5,392 nt of DNA from Kiritimatiellia bacterium (GCA_028707675.1 JAQWAM010000133.1:1-5392); one strand, 5' to 3'. Positions 1 through 5,392 are shown, counted from the stretch's first letter. Notes: generated by a model from the letters alone, not told the origin. Made by a program: numbers and translations.

Positions 1-1
1 G

Positions 2-1561
2 GCTTTCGGCAGACCTTACCACCACGGGCTGGAGGCCGGCTCCAAAGCCGAGCTGATCGCGGCGCTGGCCTATATGCGCGACCCGGACGCCTTCCTGATC
101 TGCAACGGCTACAAGGATGTGGAGTTTATCGATCTGGCGCTGTCTTCGCTGAAAATGGGGCTGCAGACCATCATGGTGCTGGAGACCAACGCCGAGCTGA
201 ACCTCATAATGGAGCGCGCCGCGGCCCTGGGCATCCGCCCCCGCATCGGCATTCGCGTCAAGCTCTCCAGCCGCGTCGGCGGCAAATGGACCGACTCGGG
301 CGGCGAACGCAGCGTCTTCGGCCTGACCCCCGCGCAGGTCATCGACGCCGTCGACACCTTGCGCGAAGCGGGAATGCTCGACTGCCTGGAGCTGCTTCAT
401 TACCATCTGGGCTCGCAGGTGCCCAATATCCGCGAGATCCGCGATTCGGTCAAGGAAGCCTCGCGTTTCTACGTCGGGCTGGTCAAGGAAGGCGCGCCCA
501 TGGGCATTTTCGACATCGGCGGCGGGCTAGCGATCGACTACGACGGGTCACACACAAATTTCGCCAGCAGCGCCAATTACGACATTTCCGAGTACTGCGC
601 CGACGTGATAGAGGGAATCATGACGGCCTGCAACGAGGCCGAGATACCGCACCCCACCGTCATCAGCGAGTCTGGCCGCGCCTTGGTGGGCTACTACTCG
701 GTGTTGCTGATCAACGTGCTCGACACCGCCATCTACGAGGAGAAGGAGCCGCCGGAGTCCATTCCCGAGCCTTATCCCGAAGCGCTGGAAAACATGATGT
801 ATGTCTCACGCATGCTCAGCCAGAAAAACCTCCAGGAATCTTTCAACGACGCCTTGTATTACCGCGAGGAGATTCAGAAGGCATTCAAGCACGGCGACAT
901 CACCCTCCGCCAGCACGCGGCCGCGGACTGCCTCTTCTGGCACATCCTGACGCGCATACGCGAGATGCTGCCGGGCGTAAAAGTCATCCCGAAAGACCTT
1001 CTCGGCCTGGACGCGCTGCTGGCCGACGTATATTACTGCAATTTCAGCGTCTTCCAGTCGTTGCCTGACGCCTGGGCCATAGACCAGCTCTTCCCGATCA
1101 TGCCGATACACCGGCTGAACGAGAAACCTGAACGCATGGCCTGCATTTCGGACATCACCTGCGACTGCGACGGACGCATCGACAAGTTCATCGACCAGCA
1201 CGACGTCAAATCCGTGCTTCCGGTTCACGTGATGCGCAAAGGCGAACCTTATATGATGGCGGCCTTTCTGGTCGGCGCCTACCAGGAGACCCTAGGCGAC
1301 CTGCACAACCTTTTCGGCGACACCAATGTCGTCAGCGTGCGCGTGGACGAGGATGGCGATATCGATTACGTCCAGGAATTGCAAGGCGACTCGGTCGGCG
1401 ACGTTTTGAGCTACGTCGAGTACCGGCCTGAGCTTCTGATGGAGCAGTTCCGCGGATTGGCCGAGGAGGCGGTCAAGGCCCGCCGTATCACGCCCGCCGA
1501 GCGCCGCGAGATTTTGGCCGCTTACGAGAGCGGTCTGCGCGGCTACACCTACTTTGAATGA
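2..1561 (+). CDS. speA: Biosynthetic arginine decarboxylase, 5'-truncated by window edge
   Basis: PLP-dependent enzyme that decarboxylates L-arginine to agmatine, the entry to putrescine and higher polyamines; expected in the cytoplasm or periplasm. The frame is open from base 2 without a start, and 519 residues are visible. Compared with the roughly 650-residue family, about 140 N-terminal residues are missing, including the region expected to hold the PLP lysine. The first visible motif is HHGLEAGSKAEL, followed by ICNGYKD. The alanine-racemase-like barrel shows LLHYHLGSQ (392-418), the glycine loop DIGGGL (512-529) that binds PLP phosphate, and SESGRA (665-682). After a charged helical insertion (about 735-960), the C-terminal beta domain carries NFSVFQSLPDAWAIDQLFP, the substrate-site motif CDCDG (1160-1174) and GAYQETLGDLHNLFGDTN. 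It ends in GLRGYTYFE, close to the E. coli SpeA terminus. The internal ATG at 74 is not the real start, because homology continues upstream. The motif order matches SpeA rather than the shorter ornithine or diaminopimelate decarboxylases. No sign of a frameshift. Confidence 0.96.
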   Translation, partial: AFGRPYHHGLEAGSKAELIAALAYMRDPDAFLICNGYKDVEFIDLALSSLKMGLQTIMVLETNAELNLIMERAAALGIRPRIGIRVKLSSRVGGKWTDSGGERSVFGLTPAQVIDAVDTLREAGMLDCLELLHYHLGSQVPNIREIRDSVKEASRFYVGLVKEGAPMGIFDIGGGLAIDYDGSHTNFASSANYDISEYCADVIEGIMTACNEAEIPHPTVISESGRALVGYYSVLLINVLDTAIYEEKEPPESIPEPYPEALENMMYVSRMLSQKNLQESFNDALYYREEIQKAFKHGDITLRQHAAADCLFWHILTRIREMLPGVKVIPKDLLGLDALLADVYYCNFSVFQSLPDAWAIDQLFPIMPIHRLNEKPERMACISDITCDCDGRIDKFIDQHDVKSVLPVHVMRKGEPYMMAAFLVGAYQETLGDLHNLFGDTNVVSVRVDEDGDIDYVQELQGDSVGDVLSYVEYRPELLMEQFRGLAEEAVKARRITPAERREILAAYESGLRGYTYFE

Positions 1562-1632
1562 AATCGTGAAAACCCTGTCAGCATGGCTGTTTTATGGTTT
1601 AAGCAGCTAGCACACTGTATAAAATGTTTCGG

Positions 1633-1697
1633 ACATGATTACATGATTTACATGATGTAACTGCTTTATTCCAATCATGTTAATCCTGTAATCCTGT
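1633..1697. repeat. Inverted array of octamers (imperfect 25-bp arms)
   Basis: The left arm (1633-1657) is three head-to-tail units, ACATGATT at 1633 and 1641 and ACATGATG at 1650. The right arm (1673-1697) is AATCATGT at 1673, then AATCCTGT at 1682 and 1690. The reverse complement of the right arm matches the left arm at 21 of 25 positions, around a 15-base centre, so the whole can fold as a long, AT-rich, imperfect hairpin. In both arms the third unit is separated by one extra base. The element lies in the spacer between speA and the dehydrogenase gene, 56 bases before the latter. There is no T-run typical of an intrinsic terminator immediately after it. From memory, similar ATCATGT/ATCCTGT octamer strings occur as dispersed intergenic repeats in many environmental bacteria; this could not be checked here. 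Confidence 0.8.
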
Positions 1698-1738
1698 CTA
1701 AAAATCCGTTGGTTTTGGTTTTACAGCCTACTAGTTTC

Positions 1739-1747
1739 GGAAGGAGA
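1739..1747 (+). promoter_or_regulatory. Strong ribosome binding site for the dehydrogenase gene
   Basis: GGAAGGAGA lies six bases (1747-1752) from the ATG at 1753, counting from the end of AAGGAG. This near-consensus Shine-Dalgarno sequence fixes the start of the dehydrogenase gene, and the protein begins directly with its Rossmann strand MPKVLIIGAGG. Confidence 0.85.
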
Positions 1748-1752
1748 CTTTC

Positions 1753-2961
1753 ATGCCCAAAGTCCTGATCATCGGCGCCGGCGGCGTCGGTTCTGTCGTG
1801 GCCCGCAAATGCGCGCAGGTGCCTGAGGTCTTCAGCGAGATCGTCCTGGCCTCGCGTACCATCAGCAAATGTGATTTGATCGCAGCGCAGCTTCCGTGCC
1901 CCGTCACTACCGAAACAGTCGATGCCGACAATGTTCCGCAGACGGTCGCACTGCTGCGCAAGCACCGCCCGGATCTGGTGATCAACGTGGCGCTGCCGTA
2001 TCAGGATATGCACATCATGGACGCCTGTCTGGAAGCGGGCGTCAATTATCTCGACACCGCCAATTACGAGCCGCCTGACCACGCCAAGTTCGAGTACAAG
2101 TGGCAGTGGGCCTACCACGACCGCTTCAAGCGGGCCGGCCTGATGGCCCTGCTGGGCTCGGGCTTCGATCCGGGTGTCACCAGCGTGTTCTGCACCTATG
2201 CCCGGAAGCACGCTGTGCCGAATGTCGAGGAGATCGACATCATCGACTGCAACGCCGGCAGCCACGGGCAGCCGTTCGCCACCAACTTCAACCCCGAAAT
2301 CAATATCCGCGAGGTCACGGCCCGCGGCCGCTTCTGGAAAGACGGCGAATGGGCGGAGACCGACCCGCTTTCCGTAAAGTCGCCGTTCACCATGCCTGAT
2401 GGCCTAGGCTCACTGAACATCTACCTGATGTACCACGAAGAGCTTGAGTCGCTGGCCAAGCACATACCCGGCCTCAAACGCGCCCGTTTCTGGATGAGCT
2501 TTTCCGACAATTACCTGAAACACCTTGAAGTGCTCGGCAATGTCGGCATGACCCGCATCGACCCGGTGCGCTTCAACGGCGTGGACATCATACCGCTGAA
2601 GTTCCTCAAGGCCCTGCTCCCTGATCCGGCGTCGCTGGGGCCGCTGACAAAGGGCAAGACCTGCATCGGGTGCCAGGTCAAAGGGCTTGGGCCTGAAGGA
2701 CGGCCCGTTACGGTATTTATCTACAACGTCTGCGACCACGAGGCTTGTTATGCTGAGGTGCGCTCACAGGCGATCTCCTACACCACTGGAGTGCCGGCCA
2801 TGATCGGCGCTAAAATGATGCTGACCGGCAAATGGTCGGGCTCTGGCGTCTTCAACATGGAGCAGTTCAACCCCGACCCCTTCATGGAAGACCTCAACCT
2901 TCACGGACTGCCATGGAAAATCCTAACGCAACCAGTCTTTCAGGCCCCTGAACTGCGGTAG
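1753..2961 (+). CDS. Carboxynorspermidine/carboxyspermidine dehydrogenase (saccharopine dehydrogenase family)
   Basis: A 402-residue protein, the usual length for this family. By family knowledge it reductively condenses L-aspartate beta-semialdehyde with putrescine (giving carboxyspermidine) or 1,3-diaminopropane (giving carboxynorspermidine) using NADPH. This is the first step of the route to spermidine or norspermidine that does not need decarboxylated S-adenosylmethionine. The N-terminus is a Rossmann fold with GAGGVG at residues 8-13, and ASRTISKCD at 33-41, where Arg35 fits NADPH preference. Family-like blocks follow: NVALPYQD (78-85), YLDTANYE (99-106), GSGFDPGVT (135-143), IDIIDCNAGSHG (161-172), YTTGVPA (343-349) and the C-terminal FNMEQFNPDPFMEDL (367-381). 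The gene follows speA on the same strand, which supports a polyamine role over lysine metabolism. The two genes are 191 bases apart, so it may have its own promoter. Sequence alone does not show which diamine is used. The alternative is a lysine-pathway saccharopine dehydrogenase, which I judge unlikely. Confidence 0.9.
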   Translation: MPKVLIIGAGGVGSVVARKCAQVPEVFSEIVLASRTISKCDLIAAQLPCPVTTETVDADNVPQTVALLRKHRPDLVINVALPYQDMHIMDACLEAGVNYLDTANYEPPDHAKFEYKWQWAYHDRFKRAGLMALLGSGFDPGVTSVFCTYARKHAVPNVEEIDIIDCNAGSHGQPFATNFNPEINIREVTARGRFWKDGEWAETDPLSVKSPFTMPDGLGSLNIYLMYHEELESLAKHIPGLKRARFWMSFSDNYLKHLEVLGNVGMTRIDPVRFNGVDIIPLKFLKALLPDPASLGPLTKGKTCIGCQVKGLGPEGRPVTVFIYNVCDHEACYAEVRSQAISYTTGVPAMIGAKMMLTGKWSGSGVFNMEQFNPDPFMEDLNLHGLPWKILTQPVFQAPELR

Positions 2962-2983
2962 AACCATAAGGAACACTGATAAA

Positions 2984-2998
2984 AAAACAAGTTGTTTT
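2984..2998. promoter_or_regulatory. AT-rich palindrome, possible operator or weak terminator
   Basis: AAAACAA (2984-2990) and its exact reverse complement TTGTTTT (2992-2998) flank a single G, 23 bases after the dehydrogenase stop. As RNA it would form only a five-pair stem with a five-base loop ending in four U residues, so any terminator activity would be weak. A protein-binding dyad is equally possible. The composition is AT-rich enough for chance symmetry. Confidence 0.3.
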
Positions 2999-3000
2999 CA

Positions 3001-3052
3001 CCCTCACCCTCAGGGAGAGGGCCGCCTGCCTGCCGAATGCAGGGGGTGAGGG
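3001..3052. repeat. Nested REP-like palindrome in the dehydrogenase / membrane-protein spacer
   Basis: The outer arms are CCCTCACCC (3001-3009) and the exact reverse complement GGGTGAGGG (3044-3052). Inside lie two smaller dyads: CCCTC (3007-3011) with GAGGG (3017-3021), and CCTGC (3025-3029 or 3029-3033) with GCAGG (3039-3043). The RNA could form a branched structure. There is no T-run after it, so it is not a simple intrinsic terminator. Sequences with CCCTCACCC followed by an AGGGAGAGGG block are familiar as dispersed intergenic repeats in many bacterial genomes, so I read this as a degenerate repeat element rather than a gene-specific site. It abuts the hairpin at 3054-3070. Confidence 0.65.
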
Positions 3053-3053
3053 T

Positions 3054-3070
3054 TGCGGGCACCGCCCGCA
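3054..3070 (+). repeat. GC-rich leader hairpin, copy 1
   Basis: TGCGGGC (3054-3060), loop ACC, GCCCGCA (3064-3070): a perfect seven-pair stem with a three-base loop. It ends two bases before the AGGAGG ribosome binding site of the membrane-protein gene. A second copy with the same stem sequence sits at 3888-3908 before the response-regulator gene. The shared sequence goes beyond the stem, with GGT before it and AT(T/A)... then AGG after it, so the copies look like one repeat family rather than independent hairpins. Confidence 0.7.
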
Positions 3071-3072
3071 TT

Positions 3073-3078
3073 AGGAGG
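3073..3078 (+). promoter_or_regulatory. Ribosome binding site that bears on the start of the membrane-protein gene
   Basis: AGGAGG is only two bases from the first ATG (3081) but eight bases from the second in-frame ATG (3087). Normal spacing therefore favours 3087 as the main start, which would shorten the protein by two residues. Because the site lies directly downstream of the hairpin at 3054-3070, folding of that hairpin could affect ribosome access. Confidence 0.65.
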
Positions 3079-3080
3079 TT

Positions 3081-3830
3081 ATGAAAATGTGTTTTCTGAA
3101 AAGCAAACGCTCTTGGATGGCGGCCCCGCTGCTTTGGCTGGCCGCTCTAGCCGCGCTGCTGACAATCTGGGTCTGCGCCACGCCCCAATGGATCGCGGTC
3201 AATTTCGACCAAGACGGCGGATCTCCAATGGAAATTGCCACCGTGGCGCTGCTATTCTTCCAAATCGGCTTTTTGTGGATGGTTCCTCCGATCAAGCCGC
3301 GGCGGCAGCGCTTCTTCTGGGCCGCGGTTTTTTCCCTGATCTCCTTTATCGCCATTTGTCGGCAAATGGACTGGCACAAGCTGCTGATAACAGCATCCGG
3401 GCTGCCAGGCGCCACACGCGGCACACCGTTCAAAATGCGCTTCCTGACCAACACCGTCAACCCGCTATCCGACCGCCTGATCGTGCTGGCGTGTTTCGTG
3501 ATAGTTATCGGCGTCTGCGCAGGCGCCCTGATCTATTGGCTGCCGCGACTGTTCAAAGGCCTTTTACGCCTACACCCGGTCTGCTGGTCAATCGCATTCA
3601 TCGGGGGAACCACAATCCTCGTGCAGTTTTTCGACCGGGCGCCTTCGGTCTTGCGCAAAGAATTCAACATACACCTTACCGATTCCACCGGCGCTCTGTT
3701 CACAGCGCTCGAAGAAGGGCAGGAGCTGCTTTTGCCGCTGTTTGCGATTATAGCCGTCCTGCAAGCCCATTTCATCTATAACAACGACGTGTCGGAGCCC
3801 AACCTCATCGAACATCACCGGAGACTTTAG
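3081..3830 (+). CDS. Uncharacterised polytopic inner-membrane protein (about six helices)
   Basis: I do not recognise a named family. The 249 residues contain about six hydrophobic segments, near residues 14-34, 50-70, 78-95, 132-154, 166-184 and 214-233, so the product is an integral membrane protein. It begins with a short basic stretch (KSKR), which would favour a cytoplasmic N-terminus. Polar residues cluster at the helix ends: RQMDWHK at 94-100 after helix 3, DR at 185-186 after helix 5, and EEGQE at 211-215 entering helix 6. Such charged residues at membrane boundaries could be an active site or an ion or ligand site, but no known catalytic motif is evident. The loop between helices 3 and 4 (about 100-131) is basic and polar. 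The frame is supported by the strong ribosome binding site and a coherent hydrophobic pattern; the start may be the second ATG (3087). It lies 103 bases before a two-component regulator on the same strand with no clear terminator between, so co-transcription is possible. Confidence 0.8.
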   Translation: MKMCFLKSKRSWMAAPLLWLAALAALLTIWVCATPQWIAVNFDQDGGSPMEIATVALLFFQIGFLWMVPPIKPRRQRFFWAAVFSLISFIAICRQMDWHKLLITASGLPGATRGTPFKMRFLTNTVNPLSDRLIVLACFVIVIGVCAGALIYWLPRLFKGLLRLHPVCWSIAFIGGTTILVQFFDRAPSVLRKEFNIHLTDSTGALFTALEEGQELLLPLFAIIAVLQAHFIYNNDVSEPNLIEHHRRL

Positions 3831-3849
3831 TATGCCGTACTGTAAAAAT

Positions 3850-3873
3850 CTTTGTGAATTTTGTGCCTTTGTA
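3850..3873 (+). repeat. Degenerate CTTTGTG tandem array
   Basis: Three related heptamers occur in a row: CTTTGTG (3850-3856), TTTTGTG (3859-3865) and CTTTGTA (3867-3873), with starts 9 and 8 bases apart. They fill the spacer after the membrane-protein gene. The period of eight to nine bases resembles that of the octamer array at 1633-1697, though the unit differs. From memory, strings of CTTTGTG-type units are common intergenic repeats in several environmental phyla; this copy would be a short, decayed one. Chance similarity in AT-rich DNA cannot be excluded. Confidence 0.4.
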
Positions 3874-3887
3874 TGAAATGCAATTGG

Positions 3888-3908
3888 TATGCGGGCTGCG
3901 CCCGCATA
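3888..3908 (+). repeat. GC-rich leader hairpin, copy 2
   Basis: TATGCGGGC (3888-3896), loop TGC, GCCCGCATA (3900-3908): a perfect nine-pair stem with a three-base loop, 25 bases before the ATG of the response regulator. The stem core TGCGGGC/GCCCGCA is identical to copy 1 at 3054-3070, while the loop differs (TGC versus ACC). The two outer pairs T-A and A-T extend the stem here. No T-run follows, so it does not look like an intrinsic terminator. Confidence 0.75.
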
Positions 3909-3933
3909 AGGCATATGACTTTGCGGAGAACCT

Positions 3934-4623
3934 ATGAGAATACTGCTGATAGAAGACGACGACAAAATTCAGGCGTTTGTTAGCAAAGGTTTCCTACAAG
4001 AGCGCTACACCGTGGACATCGCGTCGTCAGGCGCCGAGGGGCTTAAGCTTTGGCAGGGCCGCCGTTACGACGCCGTTGTGCTCGACATCATGCTGCCCGG
4101 CCTCAGCGGCATCAATGTCCTCAAGCAGATGCGTAAAAATGGCGACGTCACGCCGGTGCTGATCCTCAGCGCCAAAGCCACCGTAGACGACCGGGTCACC
4201 GGTCTTGAGGCGGGCGCCGACGATTACCTGATCAAGCCTTTCTCGTTCTCCGAGCTTTCGGCGCGCATTCACGCCATAACGCGGCGGCGCAGCACCGTCC
4301 AGCATAAGGGCAAGGACGCCACCGCTCTTTGCGTCAGTGACGTGCGGATCGACCTCCTGCGCCGAACTGTTTTCCGGGGCGACAAAAAAATCGAGCTGCA
4401 GCCGCGCGAGTTTGCCTTGTTGGAATTCATGATGCGCAATCCTGACCGCCCGTTAACCAAAACGCTTATCCTCGAACGCATCTGGAATTACAATTTCGAC
4501 CCGCAAACTAACATCGTTGACGTGCTGGTATGCCGTTTGCGCAACAAGATCGACTCGGGGCACGATGCTAAATTAATTCACACCATGCGTGGAGTCGGCT
4601 ATGTCTTCCGGTCGCATGAATAA
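3934..4623 (+). CDS. OmpR/PhoB-family response regulator (CusR/heavy-metal-type subclass)
   Basis: A cytoplasmic transcription factor switched by phosphorylation, 229 residues, the normal length. The N-terminal receiver domain (about 1-115) has the acidic pocket E7-D8-D9, phospho-acceptor Asp51 in VVLDIMLPGLSG, the switch residue Ser79 in LILSAK and Lys101 in YLIKPF. After a short basic linker (RRRSTVQHKGKD), the winged-helix DNA-binding domain (about 130-227) shows IELQPREFALLEFMMRNPDRPLT, the recognition-helix region TNIVDVLVCRLRNKID and the closing HTMRGVGYVFR. All residues needed for phosphotransfer are present. The GGAG at 3925-3928, five bases from ATG 3934, supports the start. Its end overlaps the kinase start, so the two are co-translated and form a cognate pair. 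The sequence resembles the CusR/CopR-type group, but that group also contains regulators for other signals, so metal sensing is only a guess. Confidence 0.95.
   Translation: MRILLIEDDDKIQAFVSKGFLQERYTVDIASSGAEGLKLWQGRRYDAVVLDIMLPGLSGINVLKQMRKNGDVTPVLILSAKATVDDRVTGLEAGADDYLIKPFSFSELSARIHAITRRRSTVQHKGKDATALCVSDVRIDLLRRTVFRGDKKIELQPREFALLEFMMRNPDRPLTKTLILERIWNYNFDPQTNIVDVLVCRLRNKIDSGHDAKLIHTMRGVGYVFRSHE
4589..4594 (+). promoter_or_regulatory. Ribosome binding site deciding the kinase start
   Basis: GTGGAG inside the end of the response-regulator gene lies six bases from ATG 4601. The alternative in-frame ATG at 4616, which gives a tight ATGAATAA overlap with the regulator stop, has no purine-rich site before it. 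The same bases encode conserved regulator residues (Arg-Gly-Val-Gly-Tyr), so the match may be partly coincidental. Confidence 0.5.
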
Positions 4624-5392
4624 ACGTTTCCGCTCTTTCGCATTCTACCTCGGTGTTGGGTATCTGACAGTTTACGCGGTCTGTACCGGCCTGTTGTATT
4701 TGTTCAGCAGCCGGGTCATAAGCTCCACCACCCGAAAATTCGACCGGCAGGATGTGCGCGCCGAGAGCGAAGAGCTGGTGGAACTGCTGAGCCAGAACCC
4801 GGAGGGCAACTGGCTGGCGGAACAGGTTACCACCGGACGGTATCCGCCTTCGACCATTTTCATCGTGCGTGTGATCAACCGCAGGGGACATGTAGAATAT
4901 ACCATCACCTGGCCCAAGAAGATCGAATTGCCGGAATGGAAACATTACAAGTCGGAAGATGAATCCAAGCCGGACGCCAACGGCCTGAGCGAGTATTATA
5001 TCCGGCCCTTACAGCGGCACATCCAGATCAAAACCACACGCTTGGATGACGGTCGCCTGTTGCAGGTCGGCAAAGGCTCTTTTCTCGAGGTTGACCAGAA
5101 GAAGATGATGGGACGCATGCTCTTGGTGTTTGTGGCGCTCTCCACGCTCTTCTCGGCCATCTCGAGCGTGTTCATGATGGCTGTCACGCTGCGCCCCATC
5201 CGACGCATCACGGCGTCGATGTCGCGCATCATAAAGACCGGAGCCTTCGAGGAGGGAGCGCCTTCGGTGCCCAGCATGATCACGGAGATCAACACGCTCG
5301 GCAATCTGTTCGCGGTCATGACCGAAAAATACGCCAACCTGATTCAGGCCATGCGCCAGACCATGGACAACGTGGCACACGACTTCCGCACC
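4601..5392 (+). CDS. Membrane sensor histidine kinase, 3'-truncated by window edge
   Basis: The open frame runs to the right edge without a stop, giving 264 visible residues. It is the kinase partner of the regulator just upstream, overlapping it by 23 bases (by 8 if ATG 4616 is used). Order of parts: transmembrane helix 1 (about residues 13-35), a predicted periplasmic sensor of about 130 residues (36-169), helix 2 (about 170-195) and a HAMP linker (about 196-250) with the conserved proline in LRPIRRI and a Glu in SMITEINTLGNLF. It then enters the H-box, NVAHDFRT, with the phospho-accepting His260 encoded at 5378-5380. The window stops four residues later, so the rest of the dimerisation domain and the ATP-binding domain are not seen. 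In the sensor, IFIVRVINRRGHVEY and LDDGRLLQVGKGSFLEVDQ resemble the ends of the PAS-like extracytoplasmic fold common in this kinase class. No metal-binding His/Cys cluster is obvious: the sensor has no cysteine and only a few scattered histidines, so the signal is unknown. Confidence 0.9.
   Translation, partial: MSSGRMNKRFRSFAFYLGVGYLTVYAVCTGLLYLFSSRVISSTTRKFDRQDVRAESEELVELLSQNPEGNWLAEQVTTGRYPPSTIFIVRVINRRGHVEYTITWPKKIELPEWKHYKSEDESKPDANGLSEYYIRPLQRHIQIKTTRLDDGRLLQVGKGSFLEVDQKKMMGRMLLVFVALSTLFSAISSVFMMAVTLRPIRRITASMSRIIKTGAFEEGAPSVPSMITEINTLGNLFAVMTEKYANLIQAMRQTMDNVAHDFRT

Noticed and set aside
286..1068. 260-codon + strand frame inside speA
   Set aside because: It is an arginine-rich out-of-frame shadow of speA, whose motifs continue unbroken through the region.
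1579..1593. Possible intrinsic terminator after speA (CAGC, loop ATG, GCTG, then TTTT)
   Set aside because: The stem has only four pairs and the T-run only four bases, so it is too weak to call.
1618..1623. TATAAA as a -10 box for the dehydrogenase gene
   Set aside because: The bases at the right distance upstream (TGGTTT, 1595-1600) are a poor -35, and the region is AT-rich, so a promoter cannot be supported from sequence alone.
1633..1697. CRISPR-like reading of the repeated octamers
   Set aside because: The units are eight bases, contiguous and inverted, with no spacers and no cas genes nearby.
1675..2265. 196-codon open frame on the minus strand over the dehydrogenase gene
   Set aside because: It is antisense to a gene with clear family motifs; its translation is low-complexity and matches nothing I recognise. 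It results from the GC-rich third positions of the real gene.
3053..3781. 242-codon + strand frame overlapping the membrane-protein gene
   Set aside because: It is Arg/Pro/Ala-rich without hydrophobic segments, and its start has no ribosome binding site, whereas the other frame has a strong site and regular membrane helices.
3832..3876. 14-residue frame with three cysteines (MPYCKNLCEFCAFV)
   Set aside because: The cysteines come from the CTTTGTG repeat units, no separate ribosome binding site precedes it, and it is too short to separate from chance.

Overview
The window holds about 5.4 kb of a moderately GC-rich bacterial chromosome. All five protein genes read on the + strand. The membrane-bound histidine kinase with a predicted periplasmic sensor domain and the polyamine genes fit a Gram-negative-type bacterium. 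The protein sequences and the kinds of intergenic repeat would suit an environmental lineage such as the PVC group (Lentisphaerota/Kiritimatiellota) or a deltaproteobacterium, but this placement is a weak inference. No tRNA, rRNA, CRISPR array, transposase or phage gene was seen.

Layout. Positions 2-1561 carry the C-terminal four fifths of a biosynthetic arginine decarboxylase (speA), cut by the left edge. After a 191-base gap comes a complete saccharopine-dehydrogenase-like gene, best read as carboxy(nor)spermidine dehydrogenase (1753-2961). After a 119-base gap comes a 249-residue (or 247-residue) six-helix membrane protein of unknown function (3081-3830). After a 103-base gap comes an OmpR/PhoB-type response regulator (3934-4623). 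It overlaps the start of its histidine kinase (4601 to the right edge), which is cut within the H-box just after the phospho-accepting histidine.

How the genes work together. Arginine decarboxylase makes agmatine, the precursor of putrescine. The dehydrogenase condenses a diamine with aspartate semialdehyde, the first step of the S-adenosylmethionine-independent spermidine/norspermidine route. The two genes side by side point to a polyamine locus. The expected partners (carboxynorspermidine decarboxylase and an agmatine-to-putrescine enzyme) are not in view. The regulator and kinase form one two-component system of the CusRS/heavy-metal-like subclass, with unknown signal. The membrane protein lies just upstream on the same strand with no convincing terminator between, so a link to the two-component system is possible but unproven.

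The least ordinary part of the window is its spacers. Each of the three intergenic gaps is filled by short repeat-like DNA: an inverted array of octamers (1633-1697), a nested palindrome of the CCCTCACCC...GGGTGAGGG type (3001-3052), a degenerate CTTTGTG array (3850-3873), and two copies of the same compact GC-rich hairpin, each directly in front of a gene (3054-3070 and 3888-3908). No clearly new multi-gene system is visible. The uncharacterised membrane protein and the twin leader hairpins are the best leads.
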